Of a stretch of DNA of 64,000 nt, positions 1 through 12,478 are shown one piece after another (position 1 is the stretch's first letter; each line of letters begins with the position of its first letter). This DNA comes from Cloeon dipterum (lineage: Eukaryota > Arthropoda > Insecta > Ephemeroptera > Baetidae), in assembly GCF_949628265.1 (NCBI RefSeq), contig NC_088788.1, positions 34,458,335-34,522,334 on the forward strand. Direction: 5' to 3'. The notes under the pieces were generated by a model that made no database searches, had not been told where the DNA came from, and saw only the letters and a program-made list of their open reading frames with translations. The position numbers and the translations under genes were made by a program.

Positions 1-662
1 CACAAAAATGAATTTTTACTGGCACCTAAGCGGTACCAATCGAATCGTTTATGGAATTGACGAAAAAATTCCTTTTTCTTCTTCTATTAATTAAACTACA
101 CGCTTTGACAAGTAGCGAACTCAGTGAATTCATTCCATTTTCAACGATATGCGAGAACACCAGATGAAAAAATTAGTTGGATGATGGGTAAATAATTTAA
201 TTTCGGAGGTGAATTTATTTTCAGGAAATATTCGCCCGATTTAGAATGCTTTCTTTGAAAATTAGATGGGGTTTGGAGCTGATTTAGATGAGTTTTGAGG
301 CATAATTTTATACGATTTTATCTAAATATATGAAGATAATTGACATTTTTAATGACGAAACATTTCCAAATGCGAAACTTTAAAAATTATAATACACTAT
401 AAAATAATTTTTTTCTAAACTATAGTAACAATTAAAGAATACAAAGGGCAATTTTCTTGTTCGTTTGGAATTGATTTAACATTTCATATTTTTCTTGCAT
501 TCCCAGCAAAAATTGCATGACTCGTATTCATTTGATAGTCCCGAATCGAAAAAAACAGGAAAAATAAAAAAGCTCGTCTATATTTCTCAGCCATAAAAAT
601 CAATTTTAGAAGCCAATTTTTGTTTAATCACAACCATGATGATTTCTGATAACATAACTCTT
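1..662. other. AT-rich noncoding DNA, probable PP1 intron
   Basis: No coding potential, RNA gene or clear repeat is visible. The stretch lies downstream of exon 2 of the minus-strand phosphatase gene, so it is most likely part of that gene's long second intron. This is inference, because the next exon is not in the window. Confidence 0.4.
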
Positions 663-2803
663 CCCGCATAAAAAAATATAACCCAGGAATATCCGGAATA
701 ATCTTAGATTAATCAAAATTTACCCGAAAAAATTAATCCAAAAAAATGATCCAGGATGAATACTGTATTAATCGAGATTAATCTATGAAGGTTTAAGATC
801 AATCTAGAGATTAATCTAAAAATATATCCTCAGATTATTCTTTGGATCATTCTGAGATTAATCCAAAAAAATAATTTTTGGAATTTTCTTAGAATGAATC
901 TAGATTAACCTTAAAATGTTTTAAAGTTAATCTAGAGATTAAATTACAAGAATATCCCTAGAATAATCCCAAAGGGGAAATTTGAATATAGTTAATAGAA
1001 TATCCCCAGATTATTCTATGGATCATTCTGAGATGAATTCTCAATATTTTTTTAATGTTCCTAGAATATTCTTTAAAAAACCCCTAAAAGAGAAGAACTT
1101 AGATATTTTTCTTACAATTAAAAACATAAAAATAAGTATGAAACATAATTTAATCAAGAAAATGAACTGCCATACTGTTAAATATTTTGAAATCGTTATC
1201 ACAAAAATTATTTTTTCTCGCAAATATTTTTTAATTAATGCGATGGATTCAATTTTTATATTAAAACCTAACAAATTTTTCATTATCTTAACACAAAATT
1301 ATGATGCCTTTATTTTTCAAAGTATCTGCCCAGATTAAAAAGGGTAAACATCATAAATGCGATTGAATAAATTAATTTCTTAACACAAGGAGTCTTAATT
1401 AATGCTACCGACAAACGGGCCAATTTGAATAAAAAATCAGAAGGACAAAAAAGGGTTAAAAGGGCGATTTTAGTGTGCGCGTGGTAGCGGCGGCTGCACA
1501 TGCATGCACGCACTTGCATGGAATGCCTGCTGCCTGCCTCTGTTGTGGAGCGGGGGAGGGGCGACGGGCGGTGGCAGCAGCAAGAGACTTACAAAATCCT
1601 GCTTCGCTCTCTTTGTCTAACGCGTCAACGGTCAACCGCCGTTCAAATCGAAGTTATTAACGGACGCAGGACGCCGGACGCCGCCAATAAGGGACATCAC
1701 GGACGTCCCGCGGACTCGGACGGATGGCCTGGGATCTTACGGTTAACAGGGTAAGTCTCATTTTATAGATTAGCGTCCAAAGAAATAAGAACAGATCGCG
1801 CAACTTTCAAATCCAACGGATTTATGGTAAAATTACACTTTTCGCCGCTACTTGTACGGTTTTCGCCACCAATATTTTGATATGGGATCCTCTCCAGTCC
1901 CAAATGTTCTTAATTAGAACCCTATAAATAAGTTTGGGTGGCGGAAACTGTAAATCGGTGATGAAAAATATAATTTTTCCATGTAAATCGCGGTCGCTTT
2001 TTTTGTACGCTTACGAGAATTTGTATTACACATTCTGATTCAATTGGCTTCGCATGGAAAATGGAAAAATATTTTGCATGAACTTTACATACTTCTACCT
2101 TCCATTTTCCAAGCAAAGCTGATTGAAAAAAGCTTTTATTTTTTTTTCTACGAGTCGCTCCCTTTTTTTAGCTTCAAGCCGTCCGCAGATGTTTTGCACG
2201 ACGGGAAAAGATACAATCGTTTAAGTTCTGCAGTTTGGGCTTCAAGATTGGCGGTGCTGGCATCGAATGAGAGAAAATTTTGTACCTGATATGATGAAAA
2301 ACCAATAAATTTTAAAAATTTAACTAAATAAGTTTGTAATTATTTAAGTAATTCCCAATTAAATCGCAGTTATAACATATTTTGAAATATTCTAGGAACA
2401 ATCTGAAGTAATTTTAAAAATAACTTAGGGATAATATTTGTCACACTTAATATTGACCTTAAAATAATATTAGATTAACCAAAGAATGTTCCAGGATGAT
2501 CAAAAAAGAATAATCCTATGTAAAGATTTGATACGCTAAATATGAATCCCAGATCAATCCAAAGATTAATCCATAAGTATATTCTGAGAATGTTCTAGGA
2601 TCATTCTTTAGAGCTTTTTGAAACAAACCCCGGCAGAATAATCCTGGAACATTCTAAGGATATTCTCTTAAATTAATCTACAGATTAATCCAGTATCACG
2701 AAAAACCGTATCATAAGTTCATATATAATTAATTTTTTAGATTAATCCTGGGCGAAATCGGTATATTCTTAGAACATTCTCAGGTGATATTTTTTTATGC
2801 GGG
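663..2803. mobile_element. 2.1 kb element with inverted termini and degenerate subterminal repeats
   Basis: The left end (663-679) and the reverse complement of the right end (2787-2803) share the identical 17 bp CCCGCATAAAAAAATAT. Similarity continues for about another 13 bp. Inside each end lies roughly 400 bp (to about 1070, and from about 2380) of degenerate, repeated units related to AGATTAATCT and GAATATTCTAGG. The middle holds a GC-rich island (1470-1720) and ordinary AT-rich DNA. No transposase reading frame is seen. This architecture fits a non-autonomous DNA transposon with subterminal repeats or a foldback element. The target-site duplication could not be resolved (flanks CTCTT and TTATT). 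The ends are seen directly; the class is inferred. Confidence 0.6.
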
Positions 2804-4389
2804 TTATTTTACGAGGTGAGTCTATAATTGTGTCATATTTTTTATTCAGAAAATTCCCTTGAATTTAGATTTTGGCCAGGCCTCGTTTTTATAGCCACGA
2901 AAAGAATAAAAAATATAAATCAATAACCGTTTTTTTTTAAATTTCACACAAATTGAATATGTTTTGAAATCAAAATGAGAAAAGAATTGTGTTTACCAAA
3001 GGAGCAGTTTTTTGTCATTAACAAGTTCAAGAGCCCAAATCAAACCTCTCAGAGATTTTTTACTTTTGCATAGTGTTTATTTAGTGGACTACTTGCGCGA
3101 GCGGAAACTTTTCTTTGTACGAAAATAAAAAAATAAACACAGGCTAAATACATTTTTTAGAAGCAGAACTTTCGGAAGTAGTTATCTTGTGATATATTGT
3201 TTTTAAACTTTCTGGTGTAGGCTTTTTATAGCACTTTCGTTGCTCTATTTTTAAGCAGCAGAAATTTTATTGCTTCCGCACACGGTTTCCTGCAAAAACA
3301 TACATATGCAACACGCTCGTCAGTTGCGACGAGCAATTTGCCTACCAATGCTTCCCGTTTTCTTGACTTGATTATGTAATCAACCAACCGCAGAATTGAT
3401 CAAAAAATGTACTTAACCAACTTTTAAGTGAAAAGCAGAGCGAATGCCGCATTTATGTAATAGCCCTCTCACATTATTCCAACGTCCGCTTCACACACAC
3501 ACACCCAAAAAGATAACTCGGCTGTGTGTTATTATTTACATAGGAATTAAATAAAACGGCTGCTGTGCGCTGCGTGGCATGGAATGGCAGGGCGGTTGCC
3601 ATAATACGCCGGCAACAACAACAACATTGTAATAATGAGCGCTGAAATAATGTGCCCACCATGAAGCACACGGAATGTTTCCCCAGCCGCTCGCTGCCAT
3701 GATAGGGTGTGTGTGTTGTGACTATTTTGAGTAATGCTGCTGGCGCGTGCTTTATTATTCAAATTGTTTTGAGCAAAAAACGGCCCGTTAGACAAGTCGG
3801 GCTGCGCATAAAATGCGCGTCGGGCGTGCACACACTGCCGCAGCAAACTGAATTGATGGGTGTCTTTTCCGAAGGGACGCTTGCGAAATTGGCCCCCGCC
3901 CGGGGAAATGGCGTTTTCCAGGCCAACTCACACAAGACGAATGCACGCATTTCGCGCTGTGAGCTGCGAGGGCCATCCTCGGGTTGAGGAGTTTTCTGCG
4001 AAGAGTTTCCGTGCATTTGCTCTTATTGAAATGTCGCTGCCTGCGTGATGGGAAAGAGTCACGTGAAACGCAATAATGAAGACCTCACGTGTGTCATGTG
4101 TGCATCAACATATTTCATGAGTGGAAACTTTTATGCCCAACGGGACAACAAAACTAGTGGAATATGGGAGTTTTTGTGTGCTATCACCAAATGTTTCCAA
4201 TTGTATTATTTAAATTGTTTTTATGGAGATGGGGAAGCATTTCATATTATGAGTTGTAGAGTGAAATATATAAAGTCATAGTTCCCAAGTCTTTTTTATG
4301 AATTTAGTTTATTTTTAGATTAAAAATAAGATTGATTTTTCGGCTGGATGTTATCACAGGAGATTTGACGTGGTCTGATATTTTTTAAT
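2804..4389. other. noncoding DNA with a GC-richer island
   Basis: AT-rich to about 3470, then a GC-richer island (3470-4060) with a short CA run near 3494. Open frames in the island overlap on both strands and resemble no family I know. Probably intronic to the phosphatase gene. Confidence 0.35.
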
Positions 4390-4996
4390 GTTTTTTAGAT
4401 CACCATTTTGATTTTACTAAGTTATGAATGTGCTCTGGAGGTTTCAAACACCCAAGTTTGACGGGAAAATGTGAAGCCGTTTTTCCGGGAAATTAGGGTT
4501 GAATCTGGGAAAATGAGCCTCTCAGAGCATACAAAATTGAGAATATCCAGAGTTCTAATGAAGCATTAAAATCAAACTTTGTGCTGAAAGAAGCTCATTT
4601 AAACAGTCTGCAACTTTTAGATTTTAACCTAAAATTTTTATAATTTTTAAGATTTGAATAATTTTTGAGTTTTTAATTCTTACCGAGGCTAAAATGTTGT
4701 CCTTGAGTGTATTTAACATGCCTAAAAATTTTTAGGACGGTAACACTTTTAGTTTTTGAGATACGGAGGGTCAAATGTTAACATAGGGTATTTTTGCGTT
4801 CAGGTGAATTTTGAAAAAAAATACATGTTTGACTGATTTTTAGATCGATAACATTAAATTCCCATTCATGGCCACTTTAACTATGCGTGACGGTTTTATT
4901 TGCAAGATCTGCACACCGTTGGAACGGCCAAGTCGAGGTCTCTTCAGAATATATGCAATTTGAACCTTTGAAAGCAGTTAGGGCACTCAGGTAACG
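4390..4996 (+). repeat. dispersed repeat family A, copy 1
   Basis: A diverged member of a repeat family found five times in this window. It shares, in order, the stretch before GCGTTCAGGTGAATT (4797-4811), the GTGACGG block near 4888, the CACACCGTTGGAACGG block (4914-4929), a CTTCAGAATAT block and a GGCACTCAGG end near 4982-4991. The other copies lie near 21.4, 48.7, 55.4 and 57.2 kb. No coding frame. Confidence 0.6.
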
Positions 4997-7065
4997 CCCT
5001 GATATGCCCAAAATATGTTTTAATTGGTTTAGATGCTAACTTTTAAATAGTATGATTCTCAAAGATATACATATGTCGCTATTATTTATCTCCAGAGCTT
5101 GAGCAATATTGTCATTTGGTAAGTTCCCAAGTCTAAAAGTTATTTCATTTTGTTGGATTAAACCCATTTAATTGAGAAATTTCTCCCGCATTGCAGATTA
5201 ATATTTAAAATTCAAATAAGAATATGGTGTGCCTATGTATTATTGCTTCAATCGTTCTTGCTATCTTTTGATGTGCCGCAGTTATTTCCATATTTCACCA
5301 TAAATTACAGCGTTAATAGTGCGCTATTCTTGGCCTCTTTCGAGCGTTCATTCACCACGAGCCTTCACATCTCCGCAGGAAGGCAAAACGCGTCCCAGAA
5401 ATAGGTCGTGCGCGGATGCTGAGAATTAACAAAGCATGCAAATTTCCTGCGTTAATTACAATCGCAGGGGCCATTTCCAGCACTGACCCAAATTCCGTAA
5501 TGGCGTTCGCTTTTGCACACATTAACGCATCACACGCGGCTGAGGCTAAAATCCCTCAGTCGCATGCACACACGTACACGAATGTTGTGCGCCGTAAAAA
5601 TATTTAATTAAACCACGCTCGCGTTCTCGCTTGCTCCCTCCGCACCCGTGAAAGCACACAGAAAAGTTAACGAGCGGGTCGTTGCCGAGCGTAGACTTTA
5701 ATATCAATTTCGTTGGCTCTCGGGAGGTGCGAGGTGAGAGCTCCTAAATTGGGGATGTGATCAACAGTAATTGAGAACATCTTTTGCGTTTAATTCAATT
5801 TAAATTTTTAATTATATTCCTCTACTCTAAGCGAAAATCAGTCCAAGGCGGGTTTTTTAATACTTTTGACGTGCGGATTTCATAAAAATAATTGAAATTA
5901 TTGCACAGAAATATCTCAAAAACGAAACATATTACCGTCACGGTAAATTTTGAAGTTAATTTATTTGGCATTAAAAATGCTTTTACATTTCAAATTTTGA
6001 TTGAAAAATGACATTGTGAATGACGCCAAATACAAAGTGATAATTTTGGGTATTCCACAGACTGATTCAGATTGGTTTTTGCAATGTTAGAGGACCTTAA
6101 ATATGATTCAAATATGGTTCAAATGACATGATCATTCGACGATTCCATCGTCATGGAATAATTTATTCGAGCGTTTAAACAAACAATGTTTTAGACGAAA
6201 ATTAGAAATATACGCACACAGGAAAATAATTGAAATAGATGAAATTCAAAAATAGCTTAAATATGCTTGGAATGATTGACGACAAAATTTTTTTCCATAT
6301 ATTGTATTGACTCATTTCTGTCCGAATTTTAACTGTGTATCAATTTACACGACTAGAATTCTTCTTTCAGTCATACATTATGACATCATCATCTTTGGGA
6401 AAAGTCGTGAGGAGAAGCAGATGTTTTCTATTTTTCACAGCCCCTAGCGCAAAGTGCATGGGCCGACATGTGTGTGTGTGGCCGTTTAGGCGGACGACGA
6501 GCGAGGGTCGCCGAATTGGCCCTGCTGGCGAGTGAGAGAGACGCGCCACAATGGCCCTTTAAATGGCACACATGCGACCCGTCCGCTCGGGGAGTGGCGG
6601 ACTCTAATGCGACACTCGCTTTGGGCACGACCCTTGGGACTGGAAATGAGGCAGGTCCGGCACAAAAACATCTCAATGCGGCCGACGCGCTTTATTCACA
6701 TTTCACGCCGGACACCCCTTTGATAAATGGCTCGCAGGAAGCTGCTGACAAGCGGTATTGTTTACCCTTCCTTTGCTGCACTTCATGAGCTATAATTTTA
6801 TATTTTATTGGTGTCATCCCTTTCGGATTAAGCGATTGATTGCAGGGTGTGAGTATTGAATTAAAGATTTCATTTGCAGTTAAAAATGTCGCAAAAATAA
6901 GTCGCAAAACAAAATTTATTAAAAAATTATCTCTTTTATTATTATTGTCTTATTCAGGTTCAAACAAGGTGCCGAAATAAAAATATTTTAAGTTTAAAAA
7001 ACGGAAAGTTTGCAAGGTTTTATATGTTTAATATTTGAAAAGTGCGACCACTCGAGGTTGTTATC
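4997..7065. other. noncoding DNA with two GC-rich islands
   Basis: AT-rich background with GC-rich islands at about 5340-5720 and 6420-6730. Both islands have several overlapping open frames in opposite directions but no recognisable domain and no convincing splice structure. Candidate regulatory DNA inside a phosphatase intron; nothing more specific can be supported. Confidence 0.3.
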
Positions 7066-7356
7066 ATGTTGAATATAATTAAAACCAGGCTTCATCCTCG
7101 TTGTCAATTAAAGAGAAATTCGTCTTCTTTATTTCTCGACCTCAAGTGCCTCATGAATAGGTGGGTGTTTTTTAAGAATTGTATGGAATTTATATGATTT
7201 TAGATGTGACATTATTGCATTGTTTGTATTTGATTGTAATTGTAACTCATGATTAGGACGTACTTGATGACGTCGAAACTGGTCGAGAAATAAAGAAGAC
7301 GAATTTCTCTTTAATTGACAACGAGGATGAAGCCTGGTTTTAATTATATTCAACAT
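7066..7356. mobile_element. 291 bp element with perfect 76 bp inverted arms (MITE or foldback)
   Basis: Positions 7066-7141 are the exact reverse complement of 7281-7356 over all 76 bases. A 139 bp unique spacer separates the arms. The arms begin ATGTTGAATATAATT and end at a CTCGACC/GGTCGAG junction. No coding capacity. Perfect arm identity in otherwise decayed intronic DNA suggests recent insertion or arm homogenisation. The transcript would fold into a long hairpin on either strand. Target-site duplication is not clear. Confidence 0.7.
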
Positions 7357-10300
7357 TTTATATTTTTGTGCTTCACTGCGCAACGGAATTTAGTGTTTAT
7401 CACCCTGAAATCTCTTCAGTGCATCATGGGACGTGAAGATGAGTAAAATAGTAGGCGGTTTTTGTAAATTTGATGGTTGGAAGATATTAAGATTGGGAGA
7501 AAAACGTGTTTTTTCTCTTGGAGGCTGGCATAGTCATTAAAACAGTGTGACAACTTTAATATCAGATATTCCATAAGAGTTCACATTTAAAAAAACTGAA
7601 TACCTCACTGGACTTATTTTCACGTCCCGTTATGAGCTTAATAAGTTCTTATAGGGTGGTCCGTTGAGTAGTGAGGTGCAAACAACAACAAAAATGTAAT
7701 ATTTTATGTTTTTAGGAAGAAATAAAGGGGTTGAAGGGGTGGAACCCTTAGAATACTTTGGCTATCTAGGATAGGTTGAGACTAATCTCTTGGTGTGAGG
7801 TTTTTTTAATATCTGACCATTATAGAAGCTGATATTTGGGTGTGTAAACATTTTTTGAAAACCCACGAATACGCAGAAATTTAATTTTTTTCTTTTTAGT
7901 AAAAGATTTATGCAAAACACCATTCTAGATTTCGACTTATCTAGCCTAATATATTTGGCCCTACAAGATGGTAATTTCAATATTAAAAATTTAAATATAT
8001 TCACTTCCATTTCGTAAATTCAATTTTAGTGTCCTTTACCATTTTGAGGGGAACAGGAAAGTTATTACTCTTGACGAGTCGAGTTCAATGGTGTCAAATA
8101 TTTTGTTCTACGATCATTTCGAACTGATTTGGAGAAATCTCTAAATTCAAGTGCCAGTAAAACCCGAAAACCCGTGGAAAAGTCGGGGGTTCTCAGTGAC
8201 AAAGTGCTTATTTTCGGTAAGAAATTTCATCAAAATCCTCGCCATGTTTAATCTGAAAATATTTGTTGCATTTAAAGTCTCAGGAAACCTCTCTTTAAGT
8301 TCAAATGTATTAATTGTTGCACCATCAATCATGACAACCCTGCCCTTAAAGAGTTTGCAAAATTAATTTGAGCGAATCTTTAAGAAACAACATGTTCGTG
8401 ATATCATCAATTTTCATTTTCATCGCTAACAAGGGCTTACAAAGCAGAGAGTCAAAAATAACCGTATAATTGCCCTCCAGACTTGCACGCGTTCAAAGCA
8501 AACGCTGGCACACGTCACATCACACGCCAAAAGCTTTTAATTGCATGTTGCATACAGCGAACTGATGCGCACGAAACATTAACAATCGGCGGGCGTTTTT
8601 GCGCAATTTATTTTGGCTAGTGACGCGCGAGATAGATTTTTATTTTCGTACATTTAGGCTCTGGAAATAGCAGCCGCAGCAGCAGCCAAGGTGCGGGGTG
8701 GCTTTTGGGAGGGAGAATGTGATTGTGGGTGTGAGAGGGTGGTTACCAGCGCTCCCCGCGGCCGATCGAAATTTTCATGCACCCCGCAGCCTGCTGCAGG
8801 CCCAACAAACCCGCGCAACCCGCTGTTTGACCGACTCCCTCGCTCAATTCGCGCGTCTTCATTGGGAATTTAAATTTTTGTTTCGAGAATAGTGCTATGC
8901 AGAGATCAATACCCAGAGAAAAGAGGTCAACAAACGGATCTCTTTCTTTCTTCGGACTTGAGACAAAAGTAGATATGAATAAGTGCTTGAAATATGAAGG
9001 GTGCGAGATATTCGAAACATTAAAGACGTTGCGGTCTTGCGGCGACCTTTTGCAGAGCAGAGCGATTCAATTTGTCATAAAACAAACCGGTCGTAAACCT
9101 TTTTTCTCAGCTTTTTGGCTCGAGCTCAAGAATAATAACAACTTTTTATTGTGTGTAACTGCTTAATTCCAGAAGTACGCGCGGCTTCTCGAAAACTCAG
9201 ACAGGCCATGAGCATTTGCTCAATGGCCAGAACCCAGAACTGCGTGGTCTGTTCACACACAACACCCATTCAATTCTCACATTCTATCTGCGCGTTCAGC
9301 CAAAAGTCTGGCTGAGATAGGGATTTGCTTCATCGATTTCACAAATCATTGGGCATGCAGCAATAAAAAGGAGCTTGTTTGCTCAGCCACATTAGCATTT
9401 GAGGGCCTGCCTTGAGTTTACATACAGCACGCGCACACACCCAATCCATCAGTCGGAGCTCTCTCACTCGCAAATATTTTGCTACGCGTGGGCAAGGTTG
9501 CAAGAGCGAAAACACTTTGATTTTATTGACGTGAAAATGGTTCAAACGACTTAAAAGGGTGATAAAATAAAAAGTGGTGGCGTCGTGGCTTTGAAAAATC
9601 GATTTCAGACACAAATTTATATAGTAAAAGTAGATAAAATTGGTGCCAAAAATAAAAAAATTGAGAACATTTTGCAATGTGGACTACAGCAAGAAGTTAA
9701 TTTGTGGAGTGAGGAAACAATGAATTATGAGGAAAATTCCCTAAATTGTAAAATAAATCGTAATTTCAGAGAAGGAGACAATGCTAGATTATCATGATGC
9801 ATTACTTTATTTTGGAGCCGATTTTCTCGTAAATTTAAATGGCAACCTGGGAAGTATTTGGCTTTTTCCCAATTATCAGAGAAAAGGTAAAAAGGATCTT
9901 TTATTCCTTATCTGCAAAGCTATAAAACGTTAAAACGGTTCAACCTTCTATAGATGACCACAATCACGGTGGTAAGATTTCCTATCAAGCAGGTCGTATG
10001 AAAACCGCAAATAATAGCTTTTCAGGAGAGTACACTACCATTTGCACTACAGGCTAAATAGAGCGTCACACGGCGAAATGAGGCCACAGAGCGTTGGTTG
10101 TTCCGCGATCTGAATAATTAATCTAAATAGGAAGGATGGAAATTTCAGACTGATTTCCCAGATGACTTTCGCGTGTGTGTTTGTGTATTATTTGGTGCAT
10201 CGCATGAAAACGCACTTTGTAATAAGGTTACCAGCGGGAAACACTATACACCTCAAATATTATCCCCAAAGCACAAAATAAAAAAGAATCACTAGCTCCG

Positions 10301-12478
10301 ATTGCTTTTACACGGGAGAATTTTCCTCATGTTATGCATAACCTTTCGACTATACTTAAAAAATCGAAAAATTCCGGTAGATGAGAAAGTGCGCCAAAAG
10401 TAAAAATTGTTATAAGTGTACATTTAATCTAAAACTTGAACTGAAAATGCCAATCATTTCGTGAATAAATTTAAAAGCATGGAAAAAAGCTCTTTATTAC
10501 TAAATTTTTTAGAGTTTACCGACATTAACTTTAATAAATTTGTACAATTTTTATAAACACGTGTATGTGTGTCACTTTCCTTTGTATTTCAAACTTATAC
10601 TGCGTGTTAAACTTTGCAAAATTTTACATAAAGAAGTTTTGTATCCTGTTGGAACTTTAAATATAAACTTCATTTAAGATTCAAGACTCGCTATACACAC
10701 CGCGCCCGTACTTGGCCTCTGAACTCTCGCATTGTAAATATACGCGGCGCCGGAGCAACAATAGGCGACGAGTACGGAAAGGATTCAATTCACTCCGTTT
10801 ATTTAGATGGCCGTGGGTGCTGGCTGCACTGTCAAAATTCGCGTACAAAAAGATGTGCGAAAACGGCCGGCAGACATGCAAATGAATTGTTATTGATGAC
10901 GTCACTGCTGGATGGGAAAATCGGTCGGCATTATATGGAAAGGCAAGCAAGCACGCTTTTGATTTGCGGTGTTTAGAGAAGCCAAAGCGTCTGCAGCACG
11001 CAACCACTCACTCGTCCTGCTGTGGCTCGACACGAATTTAGTGACGTCATTTCTTCCCTCTGTCACTGATTTGAATATTCACGCGAGCGTTCAACTAACC
11101 TCTGATGCGTCACTACGTGTGTTGGTTATTCAGCTCAATAATTGATCTTGTATTTTTCGGCGGCTAAAAGAGTCTCATTGCCCGTCGGAATAATTCCACG
11201 AAAAGTCGTGCAATAAACGTATCTTAACTTATGCTTGTGCTATATTGGAGTGCTTTCGGATGCGCAATATCGTGTATGCCTGCGCTTAAAAGAACTGTGA
11301 CACGCCACATTTCTTAAGCTGATTGCATATTACATTGTTAGCAGAGTTTAGTAAATTGAAGTGACCCCTTGACGACGATTGCGGTTTGCTTTTACACAAT
11401 TTGATTGCTGTACAGATTTATTTGTATCTATGGCTCAGTAAAAAACATACGACTTGAACTATAAGATGATCGAATTTTCTATGCCTTGTCGATACAGGGA
11501 AATATTTGGAAAGTATTTTAATTGTTTGCTATACAATAAGGGTTGCTAGTTTTGTTCTAAAATGTGCATAATCAAAAGATGTCCTCCAAAATTCACAAGT
11601 GCTTATTGATTATGTTTTCTTGGCACATGTTGATTTGTGGTCGCATTCGCCAATTTGAAAAATATTAAAAACCATTCCTACTCAATTTTTTATTGTCAAA
11701 AATTGTCTTCAAATTGCAATGTCGTTGGAAAGTAAAATTTCAATTTAAAGTGAAATCGTTTTGTTGATTAGCTAAATATATTTCAAGTTTTTGTTTCACG
11801 GGTTTTTAATCAAAACTAGGTTTATGTAGCCGGATTTTATTGATACATTCGGAAAGAAGAATTGTTTTAACTATTTTAAGTAGCAGAAACCCTGCGAGAA
11901 AAATGGACTGGCTGGGGAGAGTACGCCTTGAGTACAATTTACAATTTTCATCCTTGAAAATATTAATTTAATGACCGAGAATTTGTTTTGAAGAATGAGT
12001 AAAGAGGTCTGTCTAGATCCATCAAAATTGGCTTTTGAACTCGTCTTAAAACGTCCGAAATTCCCACCCGTGCAATTAAACACAATTTATAATTTAACTA
12101 GAAACGAAATCCTTAAATTGCAACCTTATTAGGGCACAATTTTCGAAAATTCTGACAATCACTCTCTGTGATGTTTGGTTTTGCCTCTTATTTTTCCGAC
12201 ATAAATCTAAATTCAAAAAACATTATTGTTTATTGCTGGAATACAGAGCGTGGAACCTTGCTTGCCTACATGCACGCCATAAAAGGAAATAAACATTGTT
12301 GAATGGCATCGCTGATAAATGAAGCTATTCAGTCAGGGGCAAAATAATCTCACGGCAGTCGCTTTCGTGAATTGTTCCAATGAAATGGCGAAGGTCGCGC
12401 TATTATTTCCATTATTTCAGTTCGTTGGCAGCATGCGAGCATCTCTGGTGGGAAAAAACAATTGGAATTCATTCATAC
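7357..12478. other. noncoding DNA, probable PP1 intron 2
   Basis: About 5 kb without a recognisable gene. GC-richer islands occur near 8500-8880, 9180-9520 and 10690-11140. Open frames there are short, overlap on both strands and have no family resemblance. I searched the reverse complement for the next PP1 exon (the GNHE metal-site motif) and did not find it. Confidence 0.4.
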
